The position numbers and the translations under genes were made by a program. DNA of 64,000 bases from Dactylorhiza incarnata (lineage: Eukaryota > Streptophyta > Magnoliopsida > Asparagales > Orchidaceae): assembly GCA_033032865.1 (NCBI GenBank), contig JAWHQI010000005.1, forward strand, positions 4,550,001-4,614,000, given 5' to 3'. How positions within the stretch are numbered: the first letter of the stretch is position 1; every line of letters starts with the position of its first letter. The notes beneath the pieces were generated by a model. That model ran no database searches, had not been told where the DNA came from, and saw nothing but the letters and a program-made list of their open reading frames with translations. Positions 34,169 through 46,900 of this stretch are shown piece by piece.

Positions 34169-36461
34169 GATCTACGTAGGACTTGTGTTTCTTGAGAAGG
34201 CTCTCCAGCTACAACTTCTTGTAGTCCTTGCTCATGTTCCAATTCTGGTCCGTTCATTGTTTGTGGTTCTTGAACTTCTTCAAGTTCTACCTTTGCAGTT
34301 TTTCTGGATAAGAACTCTTTCTCCAAAAAGACACCAATCCTTGCGACAAACACTTTGCCCTCAGACGGCAAGTAGAAGTAGTACCCTTTGGTCTCCCTAG
34401 GATACCCCACGAGATAACATTTATCCAATTTGGGTTCCAGCTTGTCAGGCATTTGATGTCATACGTATGCCTCACAGCCCCAAATCTTAATGAATAACAT
34501 ACTAGGACGCTTCCTAGTCCATATCTCATATGGTGTCTTTTGAACCATTTTGGTTGGAACTCGATTTAGTGTGAAAGCAGCAGTCTCTAGAGCAAAACCC
34601 CAAAAGGAAACGGGCAAATCTACATGACTCATCATCGATCGCACCATGTCTAACAAGGTATGATTCCTCCTCTCAGAAACACCATTATGTTGAGGTGTTC
34701 CGGACGGAGTGAGCTTTGATACAATACCACACTCTTTCAGATGATCACAAAACTCATGACTTAGATATTCGCCACCTCGATCAGATAGGAGTGCTTTTAT
34801 CCTTTTTCCCAGTTGGTTCTCTACTTCATTCTTAAACACTTTGAACTTTTCAAAGGTTTCAGATTTGTTCTTCATAAGAAACACGTATCTGTATATACTG
34901 AAATCATCAGTAAATGTAACGAAGTAGTAGAACCCACCTCTAGCCATAGAACTCATGGGTCTGCATACATCACTATGTATTATACCCAAGAGAACATCAG
35001 CCCTCTCACTACAACTAATGAAAGGGGCTTTCGTCATCTTGCCTAATAAACATGATTCGCATCTCTCAAATGATTCATAATCAAATGAGTCCAGTAGTCC
35101 ATCTCTATGGAGCTTGGATATGCGTTTCTCGTTTATATGGCCTAAACGACAATGCCAAAGGTACGTAGAATTCGAGTCATTTGTTTTTAGTCTTTTAGTA
35201 TTTTCTACATTATAGATCGGATGGTCTAAGTTCAAAACATATAAACCATTAAACAATTGGGCTACATCATAACAAACATCATTCATAAAAATCGAACAAC
35301 TATTGTTCTTAATTATAAATGAAAAACCTTTCATGTCAAGACATGATATAGATATAATGTTTCTAGTTATGGCTAGAATAAAATAGCAATTATCTAGTTC
35401 TATTACAAGCCCAGTGGGCAAAGAAAGACAATAGACACCAACGGCAATGGCAGCAACTCTTGCTCCATTTTTGACGCGCAGGTCTACCTCCCCTTTACCC
35501 AGCATTCTTCTCCTTCTCCGTTCCTGCACATTTGTACAAATGTGAGAACTGCATCCGGTATCCAATACCCAAGATGAAGGAGCAGAAAGGTTTATTTCTA
35601 TAACGTAAATACCTGAAGTAGAAGTCACACTTCCCTTCTTATTTTGCAGATCCTCGATATAGAGGGGACAGTTCTGCCTCCAATGCCCTGCCTTACCACA
35701 GTGGTGGCACTTTCCTTCCTTCGCCAGACCTTTTCTTTTCAGTGCAGAGAATTTGGGATCAAGATGAGACTTAGATCCTATCTTCGTCTCTTGGATCCCT
35801 TAGTCTTGCCCTTGCCTTTATGCACCATCAGTATGGAGCTAGCAGGCTTGACCTTCTTCATGTTATTTTTAGCAGTTCTCAACATGCCTAGGAGCTCGGG
35901 CAGTGTCTTGTCTATTTCATTCATGTTATAGTTCAAGAAGAACTGCTCATAACTGTCCGGCAATGATTGTAGGATCAGGTCTGAGGCCAACTCTTAGCCC
36001 AAAGGAAAACCCGATCTTTCAAGGTTCTCTATATACCCAATCATCTTGAGTACGTGAGTCCCTACTGAGTCTCGAGCTCCCATCTTGCACTGAAATAATG
36101 CCTTGGATATGTCAAACATCTCTTGTCGAGCTTGCCCCTCGAACATTTTCTTGAGGTGCTCGATTATCTCATAACCACACATGCTCTCATGTTGCTTCTG
36201 AAGCTCAGAGGACATGGTAGCAAGCATGAGGCATTCGACATCCAAGATATCATCCTGATACTTCTTATAAGCATCTTTGTCTGCTCGCAGAGCATTCCCG
36301 GTCGACTCTGTAGGGGCTTCACCTTCCAAGACATGGAGCTTGCGATCTTGCCTGAGAACAATTCTCAGGTTTCTATACCAGTCAAGGAAGTTCATCCCGT
36401 TGAGCTTGTCCTTCTCAAGGATAGCCCTCAGGGACAAGGTAGAGTGAGATCCAATTGCCAT
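34169..36461 (-). pseudogene. gag-pol: Element B gag, protease and integrase part, broken
   Basis: The start is ATG at 36461 (MAIGSHSTLSLRAILEKDKL). The frame carries the gag domain, a CAA-to-TAA stop near 35994, a frameshift near 35780 in the KGKGK region, the CCHC region, protease DTG and the integrase motifs. It stops by CGA-to-TGA at 34459-34461 within KIWGCEAYV and continues to the G insertion. Compared with A it is colinear throughout. The two stops I can compare directly are C-to-T changes on the coding strand. Confidence 0.87.
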
Positions 36462-37557
36462 GGAAATTCTACAATAAATTTGCAAAGCTTTTAGTACTGT
36501 ATTTCAAATTACATTTTATATTAATAAGGACTTTTATTAAAAGCTCCCACTATTTTAATCAAATCGACAACCCTTTAATTCAATTCGGAGAGTTTATGCG
36601 AGCTACTCTCTTAGTGGACAAGATCCATATTTCACCAACACAACGAGTCCGCTTTGGCATTCCCCTCATAATGCGGTTATTTAGGTAGACAACACTTGTC
36701 AATTGCATCACTATGTAACTCTTGTATGGTTGGTGAATAACTCTTTATCCGCATCCATCATATGAAGCATGCCAACCCTATGCCTCTAGGCACTCAACCT
36801 TTGAGGTCACCTAGTTAAGTTGGACCCGATGTCGACAGTGGGGTATCACCATTATCCGCTCGCATCCTTACCAAGATAGATTAATGTACCTTGCTTTGGC
36901 AAGCCCACATTTCATCGATCGAGGCAGGAAGAGTGTCATCCATCGGAAGGCATCTGTATACTTAATATTGGATAAGAGATTTTATTATTCAATCGATGAA
37001 CATTTCAACGTGATTAACATTTAATCACTGTGCACATTCAAAAAATTGAAATACAATATTCGCAAACCAAATGCATCCCCTATGTGCACAAAAACAAATT
37101 ATCAACACTTTGATAACAGGGGCTAAATCTGAACATTTAGAACATTTCTAAATCTGCAGATTTATATGCATTGAACACAGAAACACCAACTCCACTTATG
37201 CAGTAGACAAGCTCACCTCTCAATGTCAGATTCAAAATCCATGACATTTGGTTTCACAAACCATTTTGAGGGACGGTTACTGCAAAGGAGAAACAATCTC
37301 TGAAACAATGAAATCGCAACGCAATCACATGCGTTCCTGGAGGGGTTCCAAGGGGCCGCGCCCCTGGCGGGGTCTTAGGGGCAGAGCCCCTAACGGGGTC
37401 TAAGGGGCAGCGCCCCGACCAATTTTTGAAATCACACCACCAGAAACCGCACAAAAACACCATCAAAATGATGTTCAAAGAAGAAATCTGGGCATTTAGA
37501 AAGCTTCTAAATTTCCTGATTTACACGCACTTGATCGAAACCTCCCTCTGATACCAC
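36462..37557 (-). other. Element B leader with primer site and three GC hairpins
   Basis: The primer site core TGGTATCAGAG is the complement of 37546-37556. Three tandem hairpins of the type GGGGC-NNN-GCCCC lie at 37351-37365, 37375-37393 (8-bp stem TTAGGGGC/GCCCCTAA) and 37404-37416. A has one at the corresponding site. No ORF is supported. Confidence 0.8.
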
Positions 37558-38658
37558 TGTTGGGTTTTCTACATACCATTCATAATGATAAGAGCATATC
37601 GAATATGCGCAGTGGAAGAAATAACTAGAACAACCCAAAGAGTAAGGATCTTGCGGATTTCATGAATTAAGAGATTAGGAAAGCAAAATGCGATATACCT
37701 TTCCGGGATTGAGTCAATACTCAACCAAGATGCTCCAAGAAGGAATCTGGTTGATGAACTTCGAGTTCCAAGCACCGAAATGTACCGGCCCTCTACAGAG
37801 ATCCACACAAGGAAGGAGAATCCCAATGCCTTGTCGCACAAGGTATGGGTCGGAGAAGAATAACCTCTGCGTCCCCACGAACTGCTAGGTCCATTGGAGG
37901 GGAGGCGGCAACGATCGACGGCGAACAAGATCGACGTACTAGGTGAGGTCTGCGGATGGGGGTGACGGAACACTTCCGTTTCGGCTCTTTAGAAAATGCA
38001 AAAAAGGATCGATCTGATTTATGACCTAATCTCATCGCTTTTATACGCAAGTCATAAAAATAGGCTATCCGCAGACCAGGGGAAAACATAACAATTCTGC
38101 CAGATTTAAATTCGTCGAATGCATAATAATTCGACTAAACGCTTTTGACGAATTATCATATTCGACTAAACACTTTCGACGAATTATCTTAAATTCGACT
38201 AAACAATTCAGACGAATTCGAATAGATAATTTTGACTATACACTTTAGACGAATTATCATATTCGACTAAAGACTTTCGACGAATTATCATATCGACTAA
38301 ACCCTTTCAACGAATACGAATAGACGAATTGACATAGTTTCGTCTAAACCCTTTAAACGAATTCGACGATATAAATCCATTCGTCGAAACACTTTCGCCG
38401 AATTTGCCAAGTCCTGAAAATTTGTTTAAACCATTTCGATGATTCTTCAAGAGTACTTGTTTCCCGTTTGAGACATTCTCAATTCAATTCCTAGCAGTCA
38501 TAGGATTGGTCCTCCACTCATATCCAATATGAGTAAGACCAACACTAACCTTTCTCCAACTTCTCCAAATACTTTTATGTGCGACCCTATATGCTCATAT
38601 TGCGTTGGCAGTAAGACTAACTGTTGATTGCTTTGAGATCACCTCAGAAACTCCAACA
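37558..38658 (-). repeat. Element B 5' LTR (right copy)
   Basis: This 1101-bp LTR matches 3436-4538. It starts TGTTGGG and ends CTCCAACA in plus orientation, with the CGACGAA array at about 38110-38420. The flanking caatc joins the gag of C. Confidence 0.88.
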
Positions 38659-39760
38659 CAATCCAAAGATGATGGCTATCTCAGAGTCGCACGATTTAAA
38701 GAAACTCCAAATTGAGAGCCTCATTGGGAACCTCAAGAGCCATGAGGTTGAACTCTAGATTCAACAACAAGAGTACATCTTGGAGCCAAAGAAGAAGGCC
38801 TTAGCATTGAAGTCAAAGAAGGAGGTTGACGGAGAAGATGATGAAGAGGGCGAGGAGAGCCTCTTTGTGAGGAAGTTCAAAAGGTTCATGAAGAATCCAG
38901 AAAGGAGAAACACCTTTCTGAAATACTTCATCAAGAAGGGATCTTCATCCAAGAAAGGAAGAGGTAGCGACGAGGACGATGATGAGCGACCACCACCGGA
39001 GTGCTATCATTGTAGAAAGACCAGACACATCCGGAGCCAGTGCCCAAAATATCTGAAAGAGCGTAAAGAAAAGCAGCACATGGGAAAAGAGAAGAAGAAG
39101 GTCCTAAAAGCGGCTACATGGGATGACTCCTCCTCCGAGGATTCAAGCGGCTCATCCACTAGCGATGAAGAAGAAGCAAATATGTGCCTTATGGGAAAAG
39201 TAACAAGACATCTGAGGATGAAAGCAGTGTCCAAAGCAACACTGAGGTAACTCTCCCTACTACTTATGATGATTTATATATTGAATATTTACAAACATGC
39301 AAATTTTTTGATAAAAGTTTAAAAGATATTAATCTTCTAAATTCTGAAAATAAACTTTTATTAAAAGAAAACAAAAAATTATCTAAATAATTAGGGAAAG
39401 AAAAAGTATCTTGCCAAGAGTGCAATCACTCCTTGGCAAGAGTTAAAGAACTTGAAGAAGCTCTTTTTAAATCCCAATCCAATATTGAAATTCTTACTAA
39501 GGAGAAGGGGGATTTAGAAAAAACTTTAAAAGCCTCTCTTTCTCAAATAGAGGAAGGAAAGAAGAGTTTTGCGAATCGGTGCGTTATGTTGGTAACAAAA
39601 AACACCGCTCTCAAAGCTCGTATTCATGATTTAAATATAGCTACTAAGAAGTTTGGAGTTGGGCAAAGATCTCTAGACATGATCTTGGCCAACCAATGCC
39701 ATGGAAGTGCCAAATATGGCCTTGGATATGGCTCTGGAAGCTATCGCTAGGTGTTAACTC

Positions 39761-39776
39761 CTAACGCCGGCGTTAG
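39761..39776. repeat. LTR-type palindrome CTAACGCCGGCGTTAG inside gag of C
   Basis: This 16-base perfect palindrome is the LTR motif of the same element, placed in coding sequence just after the AKYGLGYGSGS region of Gag. F has its own LTR palindrome at the homologous position (62084-62127). Confidence 0.85.
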
Positions 39777-40045
39777 CTATAATTCCAGAAACTTTAATTC
39801 TGTTAATAATAAATTCAAAAATTCAAATGTTACCTCATTTTCCAGCAAGAGTTTATCCAAAGATTCAAAAAGGGTCTCATCCCCTTTTATATCGTGTGTC
39901 AAATGTCATTTATTTGGACACACGTCAAACTCTTGTAAGAAAAAAGGGCGGTAGTGCTATAAAGCAAATCTGGGTGCCTAAGGTTTCCACCTATTCTATG
40001 GAAGGAACCTCTTGGGTATCCGGATCTTTACTCTCAACTCCTTTT

Positions 40046-40048
40046 TAG
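40046..40048 (+). other. In-frame TAG between gag and protease of C
   Basis: The Gag frame ends in TAG and is in register with the protease frame: V-C-W-Q-A follows the stop, then WYLDSGCSKHM. The same arrangement occurs in F (62399-62401) and, with TGA, in E (58814-58816). It is a candidate readthrough site. Confidence 0.7.
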
Positions 40049-41307
40049 GTATGTTGGCAGGCTAAGAACAAAAAGGATGTGTGGTATTTGGACTCGGGAT
40101 GCTCCAAACACATGACGGGAAATAAAGCAAAGTTCCTTAGCCTTGAGATGAAGAAAGGAGGGATGGTGACATTTGGTGACAATAGAAAAGGAATGATCAT
40201 GGGCATCGGTACAGTGGGTAACGATTCTTTTTCAATCTCAAATGTTTTATTTGTAGATGGCTTAAAACAAAATTTAATTTCAATTAGTCAATTATGTGAT
40301 ATAGGCTTAAATGTATTATTTGAATCATCTACAAATCTTTGCAAAGTTATAAATTCTAAAACAAATGATGTCGTACTCACCGCACCTAGGATGCATAATG
40401 TTTATATGATTGCCTTTAATGATCTTTCAAATTCTTCTTCAAAATGCTTTATTTCTAAAAATGAAGAATTAGAACTTTGGCATAGACGTCTTGGTCACTC
40501 TAGCACCAAGCTTATTTTGAAATTATCAAAAGAGTAATTAATTAAGGGATTACCAATGCTTAATGGAAATTTATCTTCTCTTTGTACGCCTTGCCAAAAA
40601 GGAAAATTTTCAAAAAATTCTTTTAAAAGCAAAAATCTAATTTCTACCATGGACCTCTTCAATTAATTCAAAGGATTTATATGGACCGGTTAGCACTTCT
40701 AGTCTAGGAGGTAGAAAATATACTTTTGTAATAATTGATGATTATTCTAGATTTTGTTAGACGTTATTTCTATCTTCCAAATCTGAGGCATTTATTCAAT
40801 TTACTAAACTATGCATTCGTATTCGAAATGAACTTTATTTAAAGATTAAATATATACGTTCGGATCATGGAGGAGAATTTGAAAATGATATATTTTCTTC
40901 TTTTTGTGATGATTTAGGAATCAAACATGAATTTTCCGCTCCTCGCACCCCACAACAAAATGGTGTAGTGGAGAGGAAAAATAGAACCCTTCAAGAGCTA
41001 GCACGCACTATGCTTTGTGAATATGGATTGCCTAAATCATTTTGGGCCGAAGCGGTTAATACTTCATGTTATATCATTAATCGTGTCATGCTTCGACTTA
41101 TTTTAAAATTGACACCTTATGGCTTTTCTGTAAAAGAAAACCTAATGTATCTTATTTTCATGTCTTTGGTTGTAAGTGTTTTATTTTAAACGCTAGAGAT
41201 GCACTAGGAAAATTTGATGAAAAATGTGATGAGGGATTTTTCTTTGGGTACTCTTCAACTAGTAAGGCTTATAGAATTTATAATAAACGAACTAAAATAG
41301 TTGAAGA
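40049..41307 (+). pseudogene. pol: Element C protease and integrase, degenerate
   Basis: The frame shows protease DSG in WYLDSGCSKHMTGN, the pre-integrase motif LWHRRLGHSS, then a stop at 40536-40538. The integrase core has frameshifts and a TAG (about 40758) where F has a tryptophan. Further on are RTPQQNGVVERKNRT and YKIINRV-like sequence to the insertion of D. Homology with 62402-63640 of F runs throughout. It is inactive because of several stops and shifts. Confidence 0.85.
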
Positions 41308-42501
41308 TGTTGGAACATGGTCTTCCGCATCTCCTAGGTTTGAGAATAACAAATCCTATGTGTATTTGATCTTCTGTGTTTAAGTGTGCAGGAAAACAAG
41401 TCCACATGACTCAAGGATAACATAAGAAAGTTGCGCCAAAATTTGAAGCCAAAATTTCAACATGCCCGCTAGCACCGGCGCTAGCGCTAGCTCTGATTTG
41501 AGAAAAATTTGGAAACAGTTATGGAAGGTGCTAATGCCAGGCGATAGGAGATAACACAGGCGGTAGCAGCTAGTGCAGGCGGTATCGGCTAGCGCAGGAG
41601 ATAGCGCAAAGCACAAGAGGAAGGCGGACGGCTTGCTTAAAAAGAAGGATTCTCACGCGGAGAATATTGCCTAATCTGGGATAGCGCCAGCGGTAGCGAT
41701 TGTGCATGCACTAGCTCCAAGGCTATAAAAAGGACCCCTTGGATCCGTCTTCTTCATCCTCTTCCACTCCTAAATTCCAGAGCTTCGTTCCACATCATAT
41801 AGAGGAAGGTTTAGAGATATACTCCCACAAATCCATGAAGTCTTAAGCAGATCTGTGGAGAAGATTTCAACACGCGTCATCATCGTGATGAAAGACCACA
41901 TCGGCTACGATCATACTCTGCGGGTCTTCGTCTACTTCTCCAAGAGATCCTTATAGGGAGTTTTTATATTATTGTTATTTATTTTACATCTTTTCTTATA
42001 AACGTTTAGTGAACTCGCCTCGTGTTGGCGACTAGGTCTGGGTAGGACTTAGGGAAAAAATTTGCCTTATGTTGGCGACTAGATCTAGGTTAGGTCTAGG
42101 GAGTGATCGAGGCCATATCCGGGGAAGCATTTGCTAGAGCGGCTTGAGGCTGTATCCGGGGAAGGATAGGCTAGGGCCACCGGTTCGTGGGGATACGAGT
42201 CGGGATAGAAAACAAAAAGGGATTTTCACTTATTCGCCTTTGATTTCTAGCGTCATGGAAATCTAGTTTTGTAATCAATTTTTATTAATAATAATCATGT
42301 CTCTTTTTGTAATGAAATTGATTTACTCTTCATTTCTCTAAATTGTTTATTTCTTACTCTTTCATTATAAAACAATTTAGATCTTCATTCAAAAAGCACT
42401 ATTTTGATCTCTTGTTATTTCAAGTATTCCAAAATATAAGAAAAAGTTTGAAAACCCTTATTCACCCCCCCCCCCCTCTAAGGGCGCCTACCGATCCAAC
42501 A
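41308..42501 (+). repeat. Element D 5' LTR
   Basis: It contains GCTAGCGC-type palindromes (about 41467-41492, 41530-41600 and 41685-41715) ending just upstream of TATAAAA (41724-41730). The hairpin CCCTTA/TAAGGG with a poly-C loop lies at 42455-42484. The second copy at 47527 has a longer GCTAGC run. Confidence 0.9.
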
Positions 42502-42503
42502 AG

Positions 42504-42514
42504 TGGTATCAGAG
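42504..42514 (+). promoter_or_regulatory. Primer binding site of D
   Basis: TGGTATCAGAG follows the LTR by two bases and matches the plant initiator-Met tRNA primer site. Confidence 0.85.
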
Positions 42515-42549
42515 GGGTTTTATTTCAAATGGCTTAACAACTGGGAATA

Positions 42550-43997
42550 ATGGCGGCTCATGATCTCGCTTCTACTAGTGGGGTAAATTTATATGAAGAA
42601 GAAAAATCTCTTAATCCACCTTTATTTGAAGGAAGAAATTATAAAGAATGGAAAATTTTCTTAAAGCTTTAGATGAAAAAAGTTTTGAATATTACTATTA
42701 AAAAGCCAACTAGTGTATTAGATGAAAACTAAATGGTTTTAAATGCAAAATCTATGAATAGTCTATTTTGTGCGTTAGATCAAAATATTTCCAAACTCAT
42801 TCATACTTTTCCTACTGCATACGAGATGTGAAATTTCTTGAGATAACTTATTATTCTCCATCTACAGGTATAAAACAAACGCAAGAATTGGAGAACATAA
42901 AAGCTTGCAAAGATGTTCAAGAAAGCTCCTCTCATGATGAATCAATGGAGAGCACATCAAGTGGAAAAGAAGAAATCGTGTCTTTGGAAGAAGAATGCCA
43001 AAAAGATAAAGATAACAAAGGAACTCTATGCTCAAATCTCATCGCATCCAAAAGCGTTGTAAGAAAATCAAATTCCATCTTTTGCAATTCTATTTCTGCA
43101 TTACAATTGCTACAAACTTCTAAGCATAAAATTAAGAAATTAAAAAATTTAAATTCAAAACTACGTTTAGAAAATAAAAACTAAAAAGCTAAAATTAATG
43201 TAGAAACAAACATTGATGTGTTTGATTATTCTCCACCTTGCACTTTAATTGAAAATATAAAACTGTTCTTTGATTGTAATAATATTAAAGAAAAATTCAA
43301 GGATTTTGAAAAAGAACTATTAATTGTAAAAGAACAAAATGAAAAATTATCTTTAGAAAAATCATCTTTGAAAAGTGATTGTGCTACATGCAAAAGTTAT
43401 AAAATTGAAATCAAAGAGATGGACGAAACATTTGAGGAATTTAGAAATTACTATCAAAATCATATTGACTCTATTATTTCTACTCTTAAAAATATCACAA
43501 TAGCTTATAATAAAGCTAGGCATAATCTATGGATCAAGAATGATGAATTAAAATCAAAAATCAACTTGCTTATGAATATTATAAATACAAATTCACAATA
43601 TCAAACTATATCTAAAAACAAGTTGAATATGAATATGAATATCTTAACTAAGTTTAATAATGGGAGTAAGGAACACAAAGGATTTGTAAATCAAAATCAC
43701 CATTATTTACAAAATCATATTTCTCCGAACTTAAAAATAAAACTACACAAATTTCCTATGAATGATACTTCCAATTATAATTTTCAAAATAAAGATAATC
43801 ACAATAAAAATTTGATGCATAAGAATAACAATAAACCAAGATTTGAATGGAGGCCCAAAATTAAATCTGAAACATTAACTTCATATAAAAGGACCCATTC
43901 ATCAATATCTACCCACAAACCTATACGTTATATTTGGGTACCCAAAGGAACCACCACACTTGGTCCCCTTTGGATACTCAAATCTCTTATTCATTAG
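42550..43997 (+). pseudogene. gag: Element D Gag-like ORF, no zinc knuckle, broken near its start
   Basis: From ATG at 42550 the sequence resembles Sirevirus Gag (PPLFEGRNYKEW, then NAKSMNSLFCALDQN) but has stops and shifts before 42840. Open frames 42768-43184 and 43218-43997 follow, separated by one TAA. They encode lysine- and asparagine-rich, coiled-coil-like sequence ending RYIWVPKGTT, the motif that precedes the Gag stop in C, E and F. No CCHC knuckle is visible. The end is TAG followed by GTA, as in C. The AT-rich codon use differs from the Gag of C and F. Confidence 0.7.
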
Positions 43998-46900
43998 GTA
44001 TCATCAAATGCATGAAGTAGAATATTTTCAGAAATGAAATATACAAATTTTCTACTTCATGATATGCTTTAATGTCTTTTTATTTTTATTTTTATTTTCT
44101 TATTTTTTTAAGCTATCATGTTATGGTCATCTTATATATTATTGGAAATATGATTTTATCTCTTAAAACTTAATGAGTTTATAAATCAAATTGATCAAAA
44201 TTAAAAATAATATTTTATTGTGATGACCTATCTATCTTTCTTATATTCATTGCCTATAAATATCTATATAAATCAAATTCTAAATTTGTTATGTGATATT
44301 ATCTAAATTATAAAGAAAATCACAAAAAGACATATTGAAAGATTAATTGTCTTAAATACTGATGCCACACGCACCACCATGATCTATTGATGTCCTTTGA
44401 TAAAATTCTCTAAAAATCATATATCATAATTTATATCAAAAATCATCTAAAAACAACTATTTCTATCACATGTATATGAATTATATGATGACAATTGGTA
44501 TTATAATTATTTACCATGGTCGGTGTATTATGTGTGTATTATGATTTATTTCAAGTTTGGACCTTAGAATCATCTTGATATCAATAAGATCAAATCAAAT
44601 AAAATCTTCACTTCATTCTAGGTCTATATATTGAAACACTATCAAACTATGGCATAACATTAATCTCAAACTTATCATACTAACATTGTCACCTAAAGAA
44701 TATTTGTGTCTATGTTAGGCTTTAAATGTTTACCAAGATATACAGGCTGGGTATTATTATCTAGGGCTTATCCATGATATTCTTTGCATAAAAATCATAC
44801 TAATCATTTAAATTATGCTTATTTGGCTTATTCGAACATGATATCTTGTGCTTACATCTCCTATCATTTTCAACTTACACCATAATTGACAAATATAAGC
44901 CTTAGAAAAATTAAAATGAAGATATAATAAAATATATCACATGCAATGCTTATTTGGTAAAGTCATATACAAAATCGCCAATGTTTCATGCAATTTGCAC
45001 TATCTAGACATCTTCAAAAATTCTGAAATTTCTGCATGAAACTACTCTTGGGACACTTAATCAAGATCTATAATCAGAATTTCCAAAATCTTGAAAATCA
45101 GTGTACTGTTTGCCGCGCTAGCTCAACTGTCTGATTTTCTGTAATTTTAAATTCTGAAAAATCACTAAAAATATTTTATTTTATATGTACTACTCATTTT
45201 TGCATTTCTGCCTATAATTGATTTTTGAAAAATTAAAATACAAAATTACAAAAGCCAAATTACAAAAAATATTTTTCTTACTTTGGTTATTTGTTTGATT
45301 TCTATTTCTATATGCAAAAATCAAATACAAAAATTTAAAACAAAAATATGTATCAAAAAGTATTTTTTTAACTTAAATTTTCTATTTACATATATCTTGC
45401 GAAAGGGAGATTTGGGCTATCATCCCATCACATCTCCTAGTACCGGGTGAACCCCTCATAGGGTAGACCTCGGGAAGTCCAAGATCAATCTTATGAGTTC
45501 AAACTTTAAATCAAAATTATTCTTCAAAATATCAAAAATATTGTATGGACTTTATTGTGAAACTCAAGCATGATTTAACCAATCATTTAGACCTTCTTCA
45601 ATGTTACAATTCATCTTTCCAAACTACTTTGAACATTGTTTTTATCATGCTTTGATATATCTACTCATATGTGCACCAATTGTAATGAAAAGGTTGTGTA
45701 GAACCAAGCTTAGCATTCCTCTAAGTATGAGTAAATGTTCTATGGTTGATAATGATTTTTATTCACTCACTTATTTTGGCAAAGTCTACATGTGCTTTTA
45801 ATCTAAGAATGTCTGCTTGTGTATTGTAACTGTACAATGAATTAAACTTTGCACAAGTATCTTGCCTACACCACCTTTATTTGCACTCTTAAAATTTAAG
45901 AAAAGTGGTTGTTCCTTCAAATTACATTGGTTTGCAAAACAAGTGTATTCGAAGAACTTTGTACAAAAAAATAATCATGAAATAAATTGACAAAGATAAC
46001 TCCACCAAGCACTACTTGAACCTCCTAATAAGTCTTAATAAGCATTGTGAGGTTGAGCACCTTGGAAAGAATAGTAAAGTGTCTTGTGCAAGCCTTCATT
46101 GTTTAATTCACTTATTGTTAAGTACACCGGATCACAAAAAATCAATATTGAAAAATAAAGTATGTGATCCCCAAGCACTACTTTGCACTCTGATAAGTCT
46201 TAATGAGCATTGTGTGTGCAAAGTACCTTGGTTATTGTACATTTTTTTCTATGTGCATTGAAGGTGTGAAAGTAAAATTATTTGTGTTTTTATTGTATAC
46301 TTTACTCTACATATGTCTTGTATTTTTGATTAAATCATTTGTTTACTCTACACAAAATACACTTATGTGCACATCATTATCTTCCATAACACTTCTTCTC
46401 ATGAGTAGTGGATCCTAATGCTAAAATTCTATACTCTCTTTATATATATAAATGCACTAGATAACCTAGCATGCTCTCTACAATGTTTTGTATGTTTTGA
46501 ATTTGTGAATTAATATAACGTTGTAGTAATCTCTTTTTGAAAACATTATTTCATGTTTGGTTACTTTATTGTCAAACTTAAAGATTTTAAATGCAAATTG
46601 ATTTACAAAAACATCTTCATTTTTGGAATTTAACTCATATATCGTCTTATGAATTGTCAAAAAGAAGTTTCTTGTGTTTTTATAAGTCTTCCACAATGCT
46701 AAAACTCTGATTTATTAATGGATTAGTTATGTGAGATTTTCTTCAAATAAAAATATAAACCCATAGGCTATGAACTCATCATTAGATTCAAACGCTAAAT
46801 GTTTCCAATGATTATTATCCCATGATTACATATCTCACCATAGGGGGGGCGTAGGGTTGTAGACATTAGATAACCTAACCTCTAAGTCATGTCTTGTCCT

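Larger units (their letters stand above)
29569..34171. mobile_element. Element G: CACTA DNA transposon with a damaged right terminus
   Basis: The left end is CACTACACCATATCATGCAT. Positions 29580-29599 match the complement of the right end (18 of 20 bases), giving an inner terminal inverted repeat ATCATGCATATGGTA. Both flanks carry many GTAGCGGTT/AACCGCTAC subterminal repeats, as usual in CACTA elements. The outer 11 bases of the right terminus, the target duplication and four bases of B are missing, apparently between two GAT triplets. G has no transposase ORF. H lies inside it. Confidence 0.78.
3436..38658 (-). mobile_element. Element B: old Angela/BARE-like copia element with nested insertions
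   Basis: B lies on the minus strand between LTRs 3436-4538 and 37558-38658 and is flanked by caata (3431-3435) and caatc (38659-38663), a target duplication with one mismatch. Its own parts are the 3' non-coding region 4539-5503, pol 5504-7068, pol 29470-29568, INT-PR-gag 34169-36461 and leader 36462-37557. K (with L and A inside) and G (with H inside) interrupt it. Several stop codons and a lost RNase H glutamate show that it is dead. Confidence 0.88.
38659..40048 (+). pseudogene. gag: Element C gag, 3' part, with frameshifts
   Basis: The coding resumes after B with the SESHDLK region and has a stop at 38757-38759 (tag where F has an aag-like codon). It encodes a basic/acidic region, a first zinc knuckle CYHCRKTRHIRSQC (note R for the usual G before H), a frameshift near 39190, coiled-coil-rich Gag to 39390, a stop, then 39433-39750. 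A second knuckle CVKCHLFGHTSNSC follows, and the Gag end has IWVPKVST. An in-frame TAG at 40046-40048 ends it. It is homologous to the Gag of F. Confidence 0.83.
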
